DNA from: Branchiostoma floridae
Taxonomy: Eukaryota; Chordata; Leptocardii; Amphioxiformes; Branchiostomatidae
Assembly (NCBI RefSeq): GCF_000003815.2
Contig: NC_049991.1
Location: 10,561,024-10,625,023 of the forward strand
Length of the DNA: 64,000 bases
Direction of reading: 5' to 3'
Positions 1 through 22,260 of the stretch are shown piece after piece. The translations under genes and the position numbers were made by a program. A model generated the notes under the pieces. It ran no database searches, was not told the origin of the DNA, and saw only the letters and a list, made by a program, of their open reading frames with translations. Within the stretch, counting starts at the first letter, position 1. Every line of letters begins with the position of its first letter.

Positions 1-1760
1 TCCTTCTGAGGGTGAGCCGGGATCCAAAGTAATGGTAAACACTTGGTGCCCTACAACTCCAGAGTCATGTGCCTTTTAACACTCATTTCAACATTTTCCA
101 TTTTTGTCAGGTACATGGATGTTGTAACTGATACAGGGGAAACATATTTCAGCCTTTTGAGTAGTTTCATGTCATCAGAAAAACAGGTCACATCATCTAA
201 TCTTATTAACCCACCATTCCAATGCTTTTGAAACCTTACCCTACAACAGGTTTCACAGAAGCCTTGAAGTCAATTTTTTCTGGCACAAAGAGACTCATAT
301 TTGTTACTCTTCAGGGCTTGTTTGAGTCTTATGCCTCTTTTTTCTATTTTCTTTCTATCAAACTAAGGTCCCAAAAGCACTGGCACTGTGAGCTATTCAA
401 CCATTACGTAGCATTTGTAAGGGTTTAATCTTCTACCAAATTGCTGCTTACCATATCACTTTGTTACTTTACTGGCAGCAGAAATTGCAACTATACATTT
501 TCATCATTTTTTAACACATGATCACAGACAGTAACCCACTCTATTGGATTTGCCTTTCTTCAGGATGTATTACAGATGTGACTCATCCATAGGATGATTT
601 TGTTGTTGTATGAAGTCACAGCAACACTTTATCAGAGGGTTTCTTCTCATTTAACATTGCAAACTTGATATGGCACGATATTCAGGGTACGTCTGTCTTT
701 TGCAATGAAAGAAGCAGAGTGGTACAATACTACAAAGGCAGCAAAAAAAGAGGACCTTGAAACAGGGAAACAAATGGACACGTCAAAACTAGACAAATGT
801 TCATTTGACAAGATTGAGAAAAAAACAGGTGGCAGGAAAATCCTCAAACTACAGACACACATTTGGCAAGTTGTCTTTGGTAGTGTTGGATATGTCGTGG
901 AAAAAAATACCTTTAGAAACACTGTCAAAGACTTGGCTAAGAGAAACAGAGAAGGGATCCACCCCTGAGGTATCACCAAAAATGGCCCTGAACAGAATCC
1001 ATTATTCTTCTGTGTGTAACCATAGTACCCCTGATTTGTGACGGTAAGGCCACAGCAGTAGTCATATCTACTAATTCTCTATCATCTCACTATTGTTAAG
1101 AATTGTTCTTCTATCTTTTCTATTATCATTAGTTTCAGCTGTATAAAGTTGGCTTGTTTTAAAAAAAAAGAATGTGCATTGTTTCTGCAGTGTTTGGTTC
1201 AAAACAAAAGTGGAAACGTCTGTTATTACAATTCCAGTGCCATGATTGCATTTGTAACTTTCCCAAAAATTGTCTCTCAAAAGACCCTCTGCTGCTTCCA
1301 ATAGAATGTAGAAGAGGAACGAATATTTCAGGACAGTAACACAGCAGTAAGGAATTGTGCGGATCAGCTTGCTCATTTCTTGTATGTTAAACTTACAGCA
1401 CCACCAAAGATGACATGCACAACTGAGGTGCAACAATACAGTACTCACTTTAACATCAGGACTATTTCTTTCAGTTAGCAGAGCAGAGAGACAGAGCAGG
1501 TTTATACTAAATGCAACTCTTATCAAATCTTTAAAGTTACGTCTGGCCTCAAGTAATTTCATTGATGACAAGAAATTTATAAATCTCTGCACTAATATTC
1601 AGCAGATATTTCCCCAAGATGGTCATGGATCACAAAAAGAAAAGATGGTCACAAAAAGAGATGAAAAGAAAGAAAGAAAAACTTAAGGTGTGTTGATGGT
1701 GCAAAAGACATTGGACAGTTCCTGTTGGTACATCAGCCTTTGGCATCAGTGGGTCATAGG
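1..1760. other. Intergenic / USP22 3' flank
   Basis: No gene is supported here. The stretch next to position 1761 is probably the 3' untranslated region of USP22 on the minus strand. It is AT-rich and has only short open frames on both strands, the longest being 173 codons at 1071-1592 on the minus strand. That frame has no recognisable domain and a Cys/Leu-rich composition typical of chance translation. No clear repeat or RNA gene was seen. Confidence 0.5.
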
Positions 1761-12001
<10,241 letters not shown>

Positions 12002-13045
12002 TCCGACCGACCGCCTCGTTACGAGTCCGGAGGACACCCTTTCGTTTCTTAGGCGTCTAATTGTCGCCAGAAATGTCCCATGTAGCGGAGAATTTGTTGC
12101 TTTGTGTTGTCCACCTTCCTGGAAGCTCCACTACACGGGCCACCGTGAATCACTTCCGCTTCCGGGGCAAATTGGGACGATACCAATAGCTCATACTAGG
12201 TAGATAATAATCATATTGATCTGTAACTTTAATCATAAGAGAGTATTTTTCCATTATAATACACTTTATATATAATATCACAGTATTTTTTTATTATTTA
12301 ATACTATAGTTCTTTATATATAGATTTTATAAAGTTTTCAATAATGGCAATATCTTATGTCCAACCCGGCTATAAAAATAAACTGTTCCTCTGACCTGTC
12401 AGACGCCGGTTGAGGTTGGTGAGATAAGAGTTGTAGTTGCACGTTTTTCATGACTTCATACCTGTTACGGATAGGTATCCTGTGGGTGTAGGTCACATGA
12501 TAGATCGAGTCTTTGTCCAAAACTGTAAAACTTTGAATGTAATGATTTAAGCATGGTTTTAATAGAGATCTGACTACACCATTGGGCTTAGAGTCACCAG
12601 ACTCTGTTTGTACAACTAAGACAAAAGTAGTAAACGTTATGATTAGTGTCATATTTATACATAACAGTAAGAGTATATAAACAGGTAGCTATTTTAATTC
12701 AGTGACTTTGTCGCACTAGATTAGAATTGGCATATGGCCACTGTATAAGCCCTCTCAAAGAGATCATAACGCATTCCAGCGACAGAAATTCTAGGTAATA
12801 TGTCAAATAGGGTAAAGTCTCCGTAAAAGAAAATAAAACCCATCTGGACATTGTTATGCAAATAGAAACTATGGTCGAGACAAGGTCTGTTTTCAGTTAC
12901 CGGTACTTAACCTTTGACATATTACCTACAAATTCCTGTCGCCGCACATGCGTTCTGATCTCTGTGAGAGAGCTTATTCTCACTATCTAAATCTTGTCAC
13001 TGATCTTAACTACTGTTCTCCATGTCATATCAGTGTACATGAGAG
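12002..13045. promoter_or_regulatory. Divergent promoter region between USP22 and DHRS7B
   Basis: The coding starts of USP22 (minus) and DHRS7B (plus) are 1045 bp apart, head-to-head. The USP22-proximal part around 11650-12180 is GC-rich for this window, while 12190-12360 is very AT-rich. A minus-strand open frame at 12338-12652 has no recognisable domain. Promoter elements were not pinpointed. Confidence 0.5.
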
Positions 13046-16000
13046 ATGCTGACTGTGTACCTAGCTGTTGGAGGCCTGGTAGGGGTTGTCATCCTCTTGA
13101 TGTTGTCTAGGATAGCCAGGTCCACACATGGGACAACAGTTCAGGACAAGGTTGTCCTGATCACAGGGGCAAGCTCAGGCCTTGGAGAAGGTATGGTATG
13201 GTAGCCAAGGAACCCAGTGTAACAACAGACATTTCTAACTAGTCCAAACCTTTTACTTAGCCCTGCAGTTAACTTGCATTGGGTTTGTGAGCTGGTGGCC
13301 ACAGGTTCAGCATGAGTTTGAATCCAGGGAGCCTGAAGACTATACTAAATGCCTCGTGTGTTTCAGAGCTTCTCATGTTGGCCCTGTGAGTAATGGCAAA
13401 ATGTGCCACATACCAATATCGAACTTGAAGATTCGAGGATAAATCTGAAAAAGAAAAGGGGAGTAGTGTAACAGTGGAGGTCAAACAGCACCAACTGACC
13501 AGTCTCCTGGCTACTAGAATTCCAACCCACTGAACCCAGGCTGTCAGCTCACAAAGTAAATGCACTAACTGCAAGGCTAAAAGGACCGGACCAATTACAT
13601 CGGTCAGTTAGTGCAATCTTATTGGTTGAAAGGTCCTAATTCCATCTATATATAACCTACTTGGTTAGCGGCACTTGCTGTTGCACTTGCATGGTCCTTA
13701 TTTCACCTCTCAAACCTCAAAAAGTGTATTACCATTGGGAAGTAGGCACAATCTGAAAAAACTGTGGTTATCAGGCTGACAGCTAGCCTGTGTGTCAACT
13801 TGATTGACAGGGAGTATGGGAGCCACTGAAAACTAACTTGGATGGTACCCAGTTTTCTGCTTTTGGAAACATAATCTCAGATGCTGTGTACTGAAATGAC
13901 ACTGTACTAAAATGAATGTATAGGTGCAGTACGAGGTCATGTCAGGATAAGTTGATAAGTGCTAAGGTTGATCCAAGTGCCTGAGTACTAAAGTATATGT
14001 TAGATGGAACTGTTCCTGGTAAGATGTAGATGTCATGCAGTGTCATATTGTTGTTACTTGAAATTCATAACTATTTCCAGCATGTGCAGAGGTCTTCTTC
14101 CGAGCTGGAGCAAAAGTGATCCTCTTCTCACGGAACAGTGAGAAACTGGAAGCTACCAGTAAAAGACTGCAGACCCTGAATGTTGTAAGTATCCTACAAC
14201 ATGTACACTTCCATACATCTGGAGATCATCTGCCCCCATGACGGTGGAGTGACGCCCACCGAGCCTCACTGCTAATCTGTCTAAAGGTGCCAAAAACACC
14301 TACAGATTTGATGCACCAGTGTGTCAACATCTGCACACTTGCCACTAAGACCCATGAATGTTTTTTTTAGATCATATTGACTGGTGTATGTTCATAAGGT
14401 GTAACGATATGATAACCCTAGCCCTAGATGTTTTATTGTCGCCTCCATTCTGCTTAAATTTGGACTTTTAAAACACGAATTGTAGAAACATCTAACAGTA
14501 ACAGGTTGCCATGTTATTTTGCAAAAATCCCTTGCAGCACAATGTACAGGAAATTGTGGTTTGACAGGCTTACACATATTTACATGTAAAGGGGAGTCTA
14601 GGGACAACAACATCATTGCATTACTAAACTCTTATCCTGATTACTGACATATAAATGTTTTGGTTTATGTCTAGCCTGAAGTGACCTACTCCCCCGTGAT
14701 TGTGCCCCTTGACTTGGAGGACTTGGACAGCCTGAGTGACAAGGCTGAGCAGGCTGTACAGTGTCATGGCAGGGTGGACATCCTTATCAACAATGCAGGT
14801 ATAAGTGTTGTAATGAACCAGATCAGAGCAGTCTATTGCCACAAACAGAAGTAGGCATTGGTTGTAGTCAAGAGTACATTTTAAGAATAAGGGCTCAGAG
14901 AAATTCTTTCACAATTCACACTTCTTTTCTAGTTACCAATGGTTAAACATACACAGGTAGTTAAAACTAATGATTATGAAATTGAGAAATCATCTGGTGC
15001 ACATTTTGTTAAGAAATTGCAGTACTAGAATTAGTAAATTATGATACGTTGTAGTAGAAATAACTATTTATCCTGCATTTCCATCAGCTAATTTTCTTTG
15101 GAAATAATACTGCTTTTCATACACCTGCTGCTTTGTGACATAGCAGCAGGGAGTATGAAATACATTTGATTACTAGTGGCAGAATAACATCACTGTCCAT
15201 GTTTAGGTCTGGGGTACAGAGGTACTTGTCTTGACACCACAACTGCAGTGCATCAGAAAGTGATGATTATCAACTATTTTGGACCTATCACTCTGACCAG
15301 AGGTATGCAGATTGATTAATACATTTATCATAGAAACATGTAGAAACCTTTGTCCTTACACCTCTATTAGAGTATGTAACATGTCTGTAAATGGAAGTTG
15401 GTATTTGTAGACATTGCTAGTTTCTCATTCAATTTATTTAACATCATATTTCGTTAGGAGTCATGGAGTAGAACTTGGGTGGACATCCCTCTCCACTTGA
15501 TAAAAATTACAGTGCATTCTGATGTTTCTGTTCATGTAGGCATCATTCAGAACATGGTACAGAATGGTGGCGGACATGTGGTGAACATCAGCAGTGTACA
15601 GGGCAGGATGGCCATTCCACACAGGTCTGCTTGTAAGTAACAGTTTGCAAACAGTTTGCCAGAGCTGGAACATAGAAATCTACAACATTCCAACTCATTG
15701 TGAATATTTTCTTCTTTCTGCTTTCCTGTCCATTCTTGTGTCATCGCCTAGTTTTCTTGTACCGTATCAATATTTGTACATTTGATCCTAACACTGGATT
15801 GTATTTTGTACATTTGATCTCAACACTGGACTGTATTTTGCACATTTGATCTTAACACAGGGCTGTGTTTTCTAATTTGTAGACGCTGCAGCTAAGCATG
15901 CCTTGCAGGCATATTCAGACACGCTGAGGGCTGAGATGGCTTCCAAAGGGGTGAAGGTGACAGTGGTGAGTCCTGGGTACATCACCACACAGCACTCTGT

Positions 16001-16673
16001 CAATGCCATCACATCAGATGCATCTCAATATGGAGGTACGTGTAGGTTCCTCAAGTACAGCAACCACTCAAGAGACTAAGGAAAACTGGCTATGGAGGAG
16101 GAATGGTTGTTGTATACAAATATAGGGTCAATAAATGCTAAATATTCTACCATCTAAGTTTAAAAATTCCAACTGTTGTTCAATTGCATCTACACTCAAA
16201 TCATAGTCCTTTCATTTACAGAAAGATTACAACATGTATCAGAAGCTATTTTCAAAGTAAAACTTGAGTTCAGCCACCTCATACCTTTACCATATTGTTT
16301 ACTTTAGCTATGGACACCACCACAGCCAGTGGCATGGCACCTGACACAGTTGCTCAGAAGATTCTTCAAGCAGTGGAAAGGGGGGACAATGAACTCATCC
16401 TGGCCAAGTTTACTCACAGGTAAAAATCTATGGACTCCAGTACATGATCTTTTGTACAGCCAATACTACTAAGCCACAATCCTATATCATAAATACTATA
16501 CAGTAATAGACAATCATGTATAACCGAGGTGCCTTAGCTTAAATCCTGTGTCCTTCCATTGTTGCAGGGCTGCAATAACACTTCGCTGTATTGCACCAAG
16601 TATGTACTTTGCCATCATGAGGTCCAGAGCAAGGAAAGAAGAGGACAACTACTCTCATCTGAAACAGAGCTGA
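13046..16673 (+). CDS. DHRS7B: DHRS7B-type short-chain dehydrogenase/reductase, complete, 8 exons
   Basis: Membrane-anchored NAD(P)H-dependent SDR. Mammalian DHRS7B acts on acyl-dihydroxyacetone phosphate in ether-lipid synthesis at peroxisome/ER. Exons: 13046-13190, 14081-14184, 14675-14798, 15207-15302, 15540-15632, 15883-16035, 16308-16419, 16568-16673; total 933 nt, 310 aa (human 325). Residues 1-22 form one hydrophobic N-terminal anchor ([15 protein letters not shown]). The Rossmann motif TGASSGLG is at about 40-47, NNAG near 122, catalytic Ser in NISSVQG, and YAAAK at 188-192. SVNAIT and MDTTTASG match DHRS7B rather than DHRS7. The start is the second ATG of the exon: the first, 10 bases upstream in another frame, reaches a stop within about 25 codons. 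DHRS7C is the main alternative. Confidence 0.92.
13257..13580. repeat. Palindromic tRNA-like repeat element (two inverted ~70-bp modules)
   Basis: The left end begins TTAGCCCTGCAGTTAAC, and the right end on the opposite strand begins TTAGCCTTGCAGTTAG. Both arms continue with TTTGTGAGCTG, a GGTTCAG block, a TTGAAT- or TGGAAT-like box and AGCC, giving about 70 bp of imperfect inverted repeat around a roughly 180-bp unique centre. The arms have weak tRNA A/B-box character. It lies in DHRS7B intron 1. It may be a MITE or two SINE heads in inverted arrangement. Confidence 0.65.
15776..15871 (+). repeat. Three tandem 32-bp units before DHRS7B exon 6
   Basis: Units at 15776-15807, 15808-15839 and 15840-15871 share CATTTGATC, then TMAACAC and a T-rich end. 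They decay progressively toward the exon. The last unit ends 11 bases before the exon 6 acceptor (15883), so the array sits where the branch point and polypyrimidine tract should be. Confidence 0.85.
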
Positions 16674-16876
16674 TGATTGAGCACCATATTAATATATATG
16701 GGGTCAGCGAAGTACAACATAGCAATTCATGCAATTGAGATGCAACATACATCTGAGTGTCTAGCACTTTTCACTATAAAAGGACTTTCTTCAGTCCAGC
16801 AATAGATACCTGGCTTCGATATCAGGAACAATGATGAGCATGAAACAGACAGTATTTTGGACAAAATGATTGTTGA

Positions 16877-16942
16877 ACACCTGCTGCAATATAATTGTGT
16901 GTGTGTGCATACACCTGCTGCAATATAATTGTGTGTGTGCTT
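16877..16942. repeat. Duplicated 34-bp unit with TG microsatellite
   Basis: ACACCTGCTGCAATATAATT followed by (GT)n occurs twice in tandem, at 16877-16910 and 16911-16942. A longer TG-rich stretch continues to about 16980. Confidence 0.85.
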
Positions 16943-17139
16943 ACACAAATACATTTGTGTGTGTGTGCATGTGTATGTGCAAATGAAATCAGAATCAAAT
17001 CCTTATAAGTTACTTTGTTGTTTTAGAAGCTAAGCATGCATTTTAGACAAAAATGTTGTAGTCTTATCTTATTTGTTATCATGCTCCTGAGCATTTGCAT
17101 TTGAAACATTGATGGGCATGACAGCCAGGAGTACAATGT

Positions 17140-17290
17140 GAACCAGTCAGAATTGCCCTGAAGAAGGTGACAGACGGTCACCGAAACGTCGGTGAGAATA
17201 AAGCATTGGTTGTGTAAAAAGAGTCTCTTTATTCAGCCAGGAAACTTTGTGTCCCATGTGCCACTACGCATGACAAGGGGACCACTGTAG
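17140..17290 (+). repeat. Retroelement-end fragment with CTGAAGA-hairpin-GAAACGTC motif
   Basis: CCTGAAGA is followed by a perfect 6-bp stem (GGTGAC / AGACG / GTCACC), then GAAACGTCGG and an AATAAAG tail. The order CUGANGA, stem II, GAAAC is that of a hammerhead ribozyme core. The cleavage-side helices were not identified by eye. Sequences of this form mark the ends of Penelope-like and related retroelements in marine invertebrates, which is recalled and not checked here. A second, diverged example is at 10155-10330 on the other strand. Confidence 0.5.
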
Positions 17291-18412
17291 GATGTAGGTC
17301 CATTTTGTACATGTGTAATGAGTTTTGTATACGTTGATTCTTATGGTAAAACTGGCTGTATTAAATACTAAGTACATTACCAATATTATACACCAATGCA
17401 AGATGCACGATAAGCAGATGCAGTGCACAGTAACTAACTGAATCCTGAATTGTCAAAAGAAATTAGTATGGGACCTTTTGTAATACAATGTATCATCAAT
17501 GTGTCACTGTATTTTTTGTAGCGTACAGAAAGTTAATTTCTTTGTCAGCAAAGTTTTAGCTACCTGACCTGTAACAAAAGGAACTCAGTGTCTCTACCAT
17601 TGTTGGATACTAAGTAGACAATGAACTCAGGTGATAGCTTGTACAAAAGGGTGCCAGACAGACTGAAGTTGCTAATTGTCTACTGGGGACTGTGAAAGAT
17701 AGGATAAACATGAAGTAATTAGCCAATCTGAGATACTGGGTATAGCATCATGCGATGCTTTTTTGTTGATAAATTCTTGAATTGTAATTAATGGGTAACT
17801 TGAGGGCAATGAACAAAGATATATTTTATTTCTGGCTATTTGACAAACATGATGGAAGCACTGAAAATTTATGACATGAAGTTCAAAAGTCAAACATCAT
17901 TATGATTATCTTGTTAGATTAGAGCAAGTAGGCTTAACCTCCTTGGTTAGATTAAGTAACGTTTTAGTTCCTGAAGCTTTAATGATTGATTTAATAGGAA
18001 TCCAAAGACATTGGTCCTCTTTAGATTGTCCAAGGATTGTCACAATGCACCTGCTTCAGAGATTGTTATCACACAAACACTGTAATATAACGGGCAAAAA
18101 GCTAGTCAGAAAGGATCATGTTATATCCAAATCTAATGATAATCTGACAAATATTGCTGGAATAATTTTTCTAGTGACGAAACAGTTGTGGTGATGAACT
18201 TTAACCTTCTGTCGCACGTACAGCACCAGATTGGGTAATCAGGGGCGTGTTTGCTATCCCACAATTCCTAGAGCGAGCGTCAGCAGAGAAGAACGAGAAG
18301 ACGTTTCCAGTTCGGGTTGCTCTTGTCTCTGCCGACTTTTTCAGCCAATTTAGCCAACCTATCCCTCCGTAAGCCCACCAAAACCTGCCAGATACACAAA
18401 AGAGTGTACGTA

Positions 18413-21400
18413 ATGGCAGACGGTGGGGAGGACTGCAGCGACTGGCTGCGCAGCTGGAACCAATTCGAGCAGCAATGCGTGGAGGAAGTGGAGGGAGAGG
18501 GGAACATGGAGGAACGGCTAGCCGGGGAGAGGGAGGACGTGGCGCAGAAGCTATGGCTCTCCTTCCAGAACTCCGCTACGGCCGTAGCACAACTCTACAA
18601 AGGCAAGTTACCGGAGAAATAAACCTCCGTGTATAGCGGCATTCTTTCATGGAAGAATATATTCGGTTGGAGACTGAAAAGTCTCGCTGAGAGGGCGTCG
18701 GTCAGCTGAAGACAAACTGATTTTTGTCTTTCGCCGCGCTTCCGCGGCGAAAGGCAATCAGACCGATATTAGATTTCTGTCCGTCCGTCCGTCCGTCCGT
18801 CCGTCCGGGTCGACCATGCCATACCGTGCTAGCGAGATATTCTACCCTGCAGATTCGACGGTATGTAACGTTATGACATACGTATCGGCCTACCATGAAT
18901 GTGCTGCTTGGTTTCTGCATGGCTTATAAGCAGGAATTTGCAGAGACGGATGTGAACGGTGAGGATTTCTTCGTAAGATTGTATACAATTTATAAACTAA
19001 CATGTTCGCTGTTTGGTTATAATAAAACAGACATTGTAGAGAACAGTTTGACATGTGATTTACTTTGTTTTATGGAAAATCACCGCTACAAAATCTAGAA
19101 TTGTGTAAGATGCGTGCGCCGCATCTGACATGGTGTGGGAGGGGGGCGTATTCGGAAATTTCTTACTCTAAGAAATTTCAGGCTATTTTCGGATGCGTTG
19201 AAAATAGAATTACCCACATTTAATTTATAATTTCGAAAGGGAAGATTCTGACCGAGCTCGACGGAGTGAGTCTGACGCGTGACGTCACGACTCCGTCAAG
19301 TAAAAGCATAATTGCGTTACTAAAAGAAACGAAACGTTCCATTAAACATACCACGGACCTGTTTTAGTTTAAAATATCTACCTTTCACATGATCTTGCCA
19401 TTAAAAAAAATATTTCCATTACTGTATATGCCATGTTAATATTTTATGTTGTTTATGGTGACAATACTTTGTTTGTTCTTGCAGAAATTCAGGACACATC
19501 TACTGATAAATTTGATTACTACAGTGCACTTTCATAAAACCCTGTTGTACTGTAACAGAGCCGTTCTTAACAGCGAAACAATCCGAATAAAGTTAACATC
19601 ATTCATGCAGTTGTGTTATTATACAGTTCAAGTAAAATATACTCTGTGAGAACCACTACCTTACTAAACAGTTATATAACCTAGCACTTGACCAAACTGT
19701 GCCAGAGCTGCCAACGTTGCAGACTTGGCACCCACGCTTGACCAACTTTGCCAAACATTTTTACCTACACAATATAAGTAAGCGAAAGACTAGCTTTTTT
19801 CAGAAGCTCTTGTTTTTAAACAGTACAGTGTAGTCTATAAGCCACCACAGCTGGCCATTATAGTGACATAATGCCTGCTTCTTTGTTATCAGAATCATGT
19901 GTAACATAAGTCATCGACTTAGTTTAAATTTTGTCTGGCAAATTACTTGTAGTTTCGGCCAGGATTGGAACAGAAAAGCAATCCCCTTTCTTCCCAAATA
20001 CCCCCCCCCCCTTCACAGTATATAATGTCCAGCATAACTTACGTCTACAAGCTGTAAATTGATCATGATAGACAATAACACTTGTATGGTAAAATCCTCG
20101 ATAATAACATTTTATGCTACACGTACATGTTTTTTCAAAAGTTATGATTAAAACATTTGTGGAATTTTGACTGCAAATTACACAACCTGATACAGCTTTG
20201 ACATAATGGTTTGTGATCAATAATGTCTGTAGCATCTACACTATTCAGGATTGTGTCTTAGAATGGTGGGAATGTAGGCAGATGGCATCAGACAGGAGGG
20301 CATGAATTTTGTGCGTGAAAAAAATTAATGTACTTACAGTTATACAAAGCATGTTATAGACAAAAGACCATTGGTATGGAAATTGTGGTTAATCACGTAT
20401 AAGTTAAGACTGCCTATTGTAGTCATTGCATAACATTAAATCTCTCAAATACTAATATATATTAGCTTTTATCCTTCTAGAACATACTCTGTGTTTCAGT
20501 TAGCAGCTCCAGTTATATTTTATCATCAAGTTCCAACTTGTTCTGTCCAAAGATAACATCCAACACAACCATCTGTTTATCGGACAATGATTAACAAGGT
20601 GTTGTTTGTGTAGAACATAAACATATGGTTCAAACATTCTATGAACTTTGAACTTTCTATGTGGTATTAAATAAGTGTTGGCTTGTAGTTAGTGTAAATG
20701 ACTCTTTATAAAGCGCACTTGAACATCATTCTTTCAAAACAACACGTTCCTGGCTAGTTGTGTGCTAGTGTACATCCCTCGTATATTGTTGGTTCAAGAA
20801 CGTCCTTGGTTGGTGGATGCAACTGATGGTAGATTTTAGAAGGAAAGCTGGATGGAATACAACATTACAAGAACATTGCTAAAATTCTACTAAAATTGCT
20901 TAATGATAAGGTTTGGTGCAACTCTCTAGGTACAGTAGTACATGTAGTATTACAATACATAACTAGACTCAGAGTGCTTAAGGGTAGGCCAGTCTTTTGA
21001 AGTTATGTGGATAGTTGTTGTGGACTGTGTTTAGTTTAATGTACTAATGGCATTGTTGTTTGTCCCATCAGATCGTGGGCAGGGCTCCCATGTGTGGCAA
21101 GTGTTCCAGAATGCAGCCCAGGCAGTCACCCTCCTGTACAAAGGTATGCGATATCTACACATCAACTAGAATATGGTTTTCAATGTTGTATTTTTATGTT
21201 CACTTCCAGTACAGTTCTTGTTACACGTAAGTATCTAGACATTTTAGAATGAACCACTGTTGACACAGTTCTAACCTTTGTCCCACCACAAATGGGTGTT
21301 ACAGATAGCATAGATGCCAACAAGCGGTCTGAGGACTTTGGCATTCAGTGTGGATACCAACGCCGGACACGGGACGTTGTTGCCTGGGCCAAGAAGCGTC

Positions 21401-22260
21401 GTCGCCACATCCGTAGGGAAGAACTGCTCGCCTTTCTGTGTGGAAAGACTGTGCCATCACGGACTGGGTCCCGCAGCCCTCCCCGCAGCACACGGGACAG
21501 TCCTCGCCTCGGCAGCCAGGAATACGCACCTTCGCACCAGTCAGAAATAGATTTACAGCCGTTTAAGGACGCCATAGCCTTACAAGGTAAGGAGACTGGA
21601 TACTCGGCTAAAACTTTCCACCTGCAATATGCAGAAACTTGTTCTAGATTGCAGGTAACAGCATAGGCAACTTGCAATTTTTCAGGATTTCCAAGCTATT
21701 TAAGTTGGTATTATAAACCAGAAAACTAAAGCTTGTTTTCTATTTTGAAACGGGAAGGAACATTATCTTGATTGTTTGCAAAATGTTTTTCCCAATTGCA
21801 AGAAAAAATGTTTAACAAGGTCATTATTGCATGTAACAGAAAAAACATATTTCAAGCCCTGGTATATGAATGACTACTGTTCATCCTTGCTATACAGCTT
21901 TAATCTGTTATTGAGCTTATTCAAAACACATCGTTCATATGTCTTGTGTTCTCTTTGTGTTTGTTACTAACCAGCGGTGTCAAAATGTACAGGTTTTTAA
22001 TGTTTCTGTGTTCTTGTGTTTGTGTACTTGCAGGGCTAAATGGAGCCATGGCCAGTTTCGGACTCCGCACCCCAACCTCTCCCTCCCATAACATGCACAG
22101 CACCCCCAGCCGTAGACGGAACCTAGGAGAACTGCACGCATTTATAAGTGAGGAGTTTGCCAATCACATGGACAGCAACTCTCCCAATGGGCGAAAACGG
22201 TCCTCTGGGAACGACCTCCTCGGAGACTCTCCCGTTCACAAGAGAAGTCGACACCTATGA
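18413..22260 (+). CDS. HAPSTR1: HAPSTR1 (C16orf72) stress-response adaptor, complete, 4 exons
   Basis: Orthologue of HUWE1-associated protein modifying stress responses, a nuclear partner of the HUWE1 ubiquitin ligase. Exons: 18413-18602, 21072-21143, 21305-21586, 22034-22260; total 771 nt, 256 aa (human 275). Two similar segments, SFQNSATAVAQLYK (end of exon 1) and VFQNAAQAVTLLYK (exon 2), match the family's internal repeat. KKRRRHIRREELLAFLCGK and the C-terminal SPVHKRSRHL are also characteristic. Exon 1 ends AAAG followed by GCAAGT, a GC-AG intron required by phase. The frame is open upstream to another ATG at 18317, but MADGGED fits the family's N-terminus better. The acidic N-terminal region is lineage-specific. 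The 3' untranslated region has AATAAA at 22590 and 23137. Confidence 0.93.
18728..18807. repeat. Perfect GC-rich hairpin plus (TCCG)n microsatellite
   Basis: CTTTCGCCGCG, loop CTTC, and CGCGGCGAAAG form an 11-bp perfect stem with a four-base loop at 18728-18753. About 24 bp later comes a run of roughly seven TCCG units (18777-18807). The block lies in HAPSTR1 intron 1, about 125 bp after the donor, and may be the end of an uncharacterised transposable element. Confidence 0.8.
18900..21060. other. HAPSTR1 intron 1 remainder
   Basis: Intronic and AT-rich. It holds an 11-bp inverted repeat with a 3-base loop (19155-19179, GAAATTTCTTA arms) and a C homopolymer near 20000-20010. The short ORFs show no domain. 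Nothing else was recognised. Confidence 0.5.

Larger units (their letters stand above)
16674..18412. other. Intergenic between DHRS7B and HAPSTR1
   Basis: Contains the DHRS7B 3' flank, a duplicated CA/TG-rich unit (16877-16942), a retroelement-end hairpin fragment (17140-17290) and the HAPSTR1 5' flank, which becomes GC-rich after about 18220. No other gene was recognised. Short ORFs at 17672-17893 (minus) and 17943-18194 (plus) show no domain. Confidence 0.55.

Noticed and set aside
1071-1592. 173-codon minus-strand ORF beyond the USP22 stop
   Set aside because: No domain, odd composition, and it lies where the USP22 3' UTR is expected. Its length is within chance for AT-rich DNA.
12338-12652. 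104-codon minus-strand ORF between USP22 and DHRS7B
   Set aside because: No recognisable motif, no splice partners, AT-rich promoter region.
21299-21677. Overlapping ORFs on both strands at HAPSTR1 exon 3
   Set aside because: They are shadows of the real exon, which alone matches the C16orf72 family.
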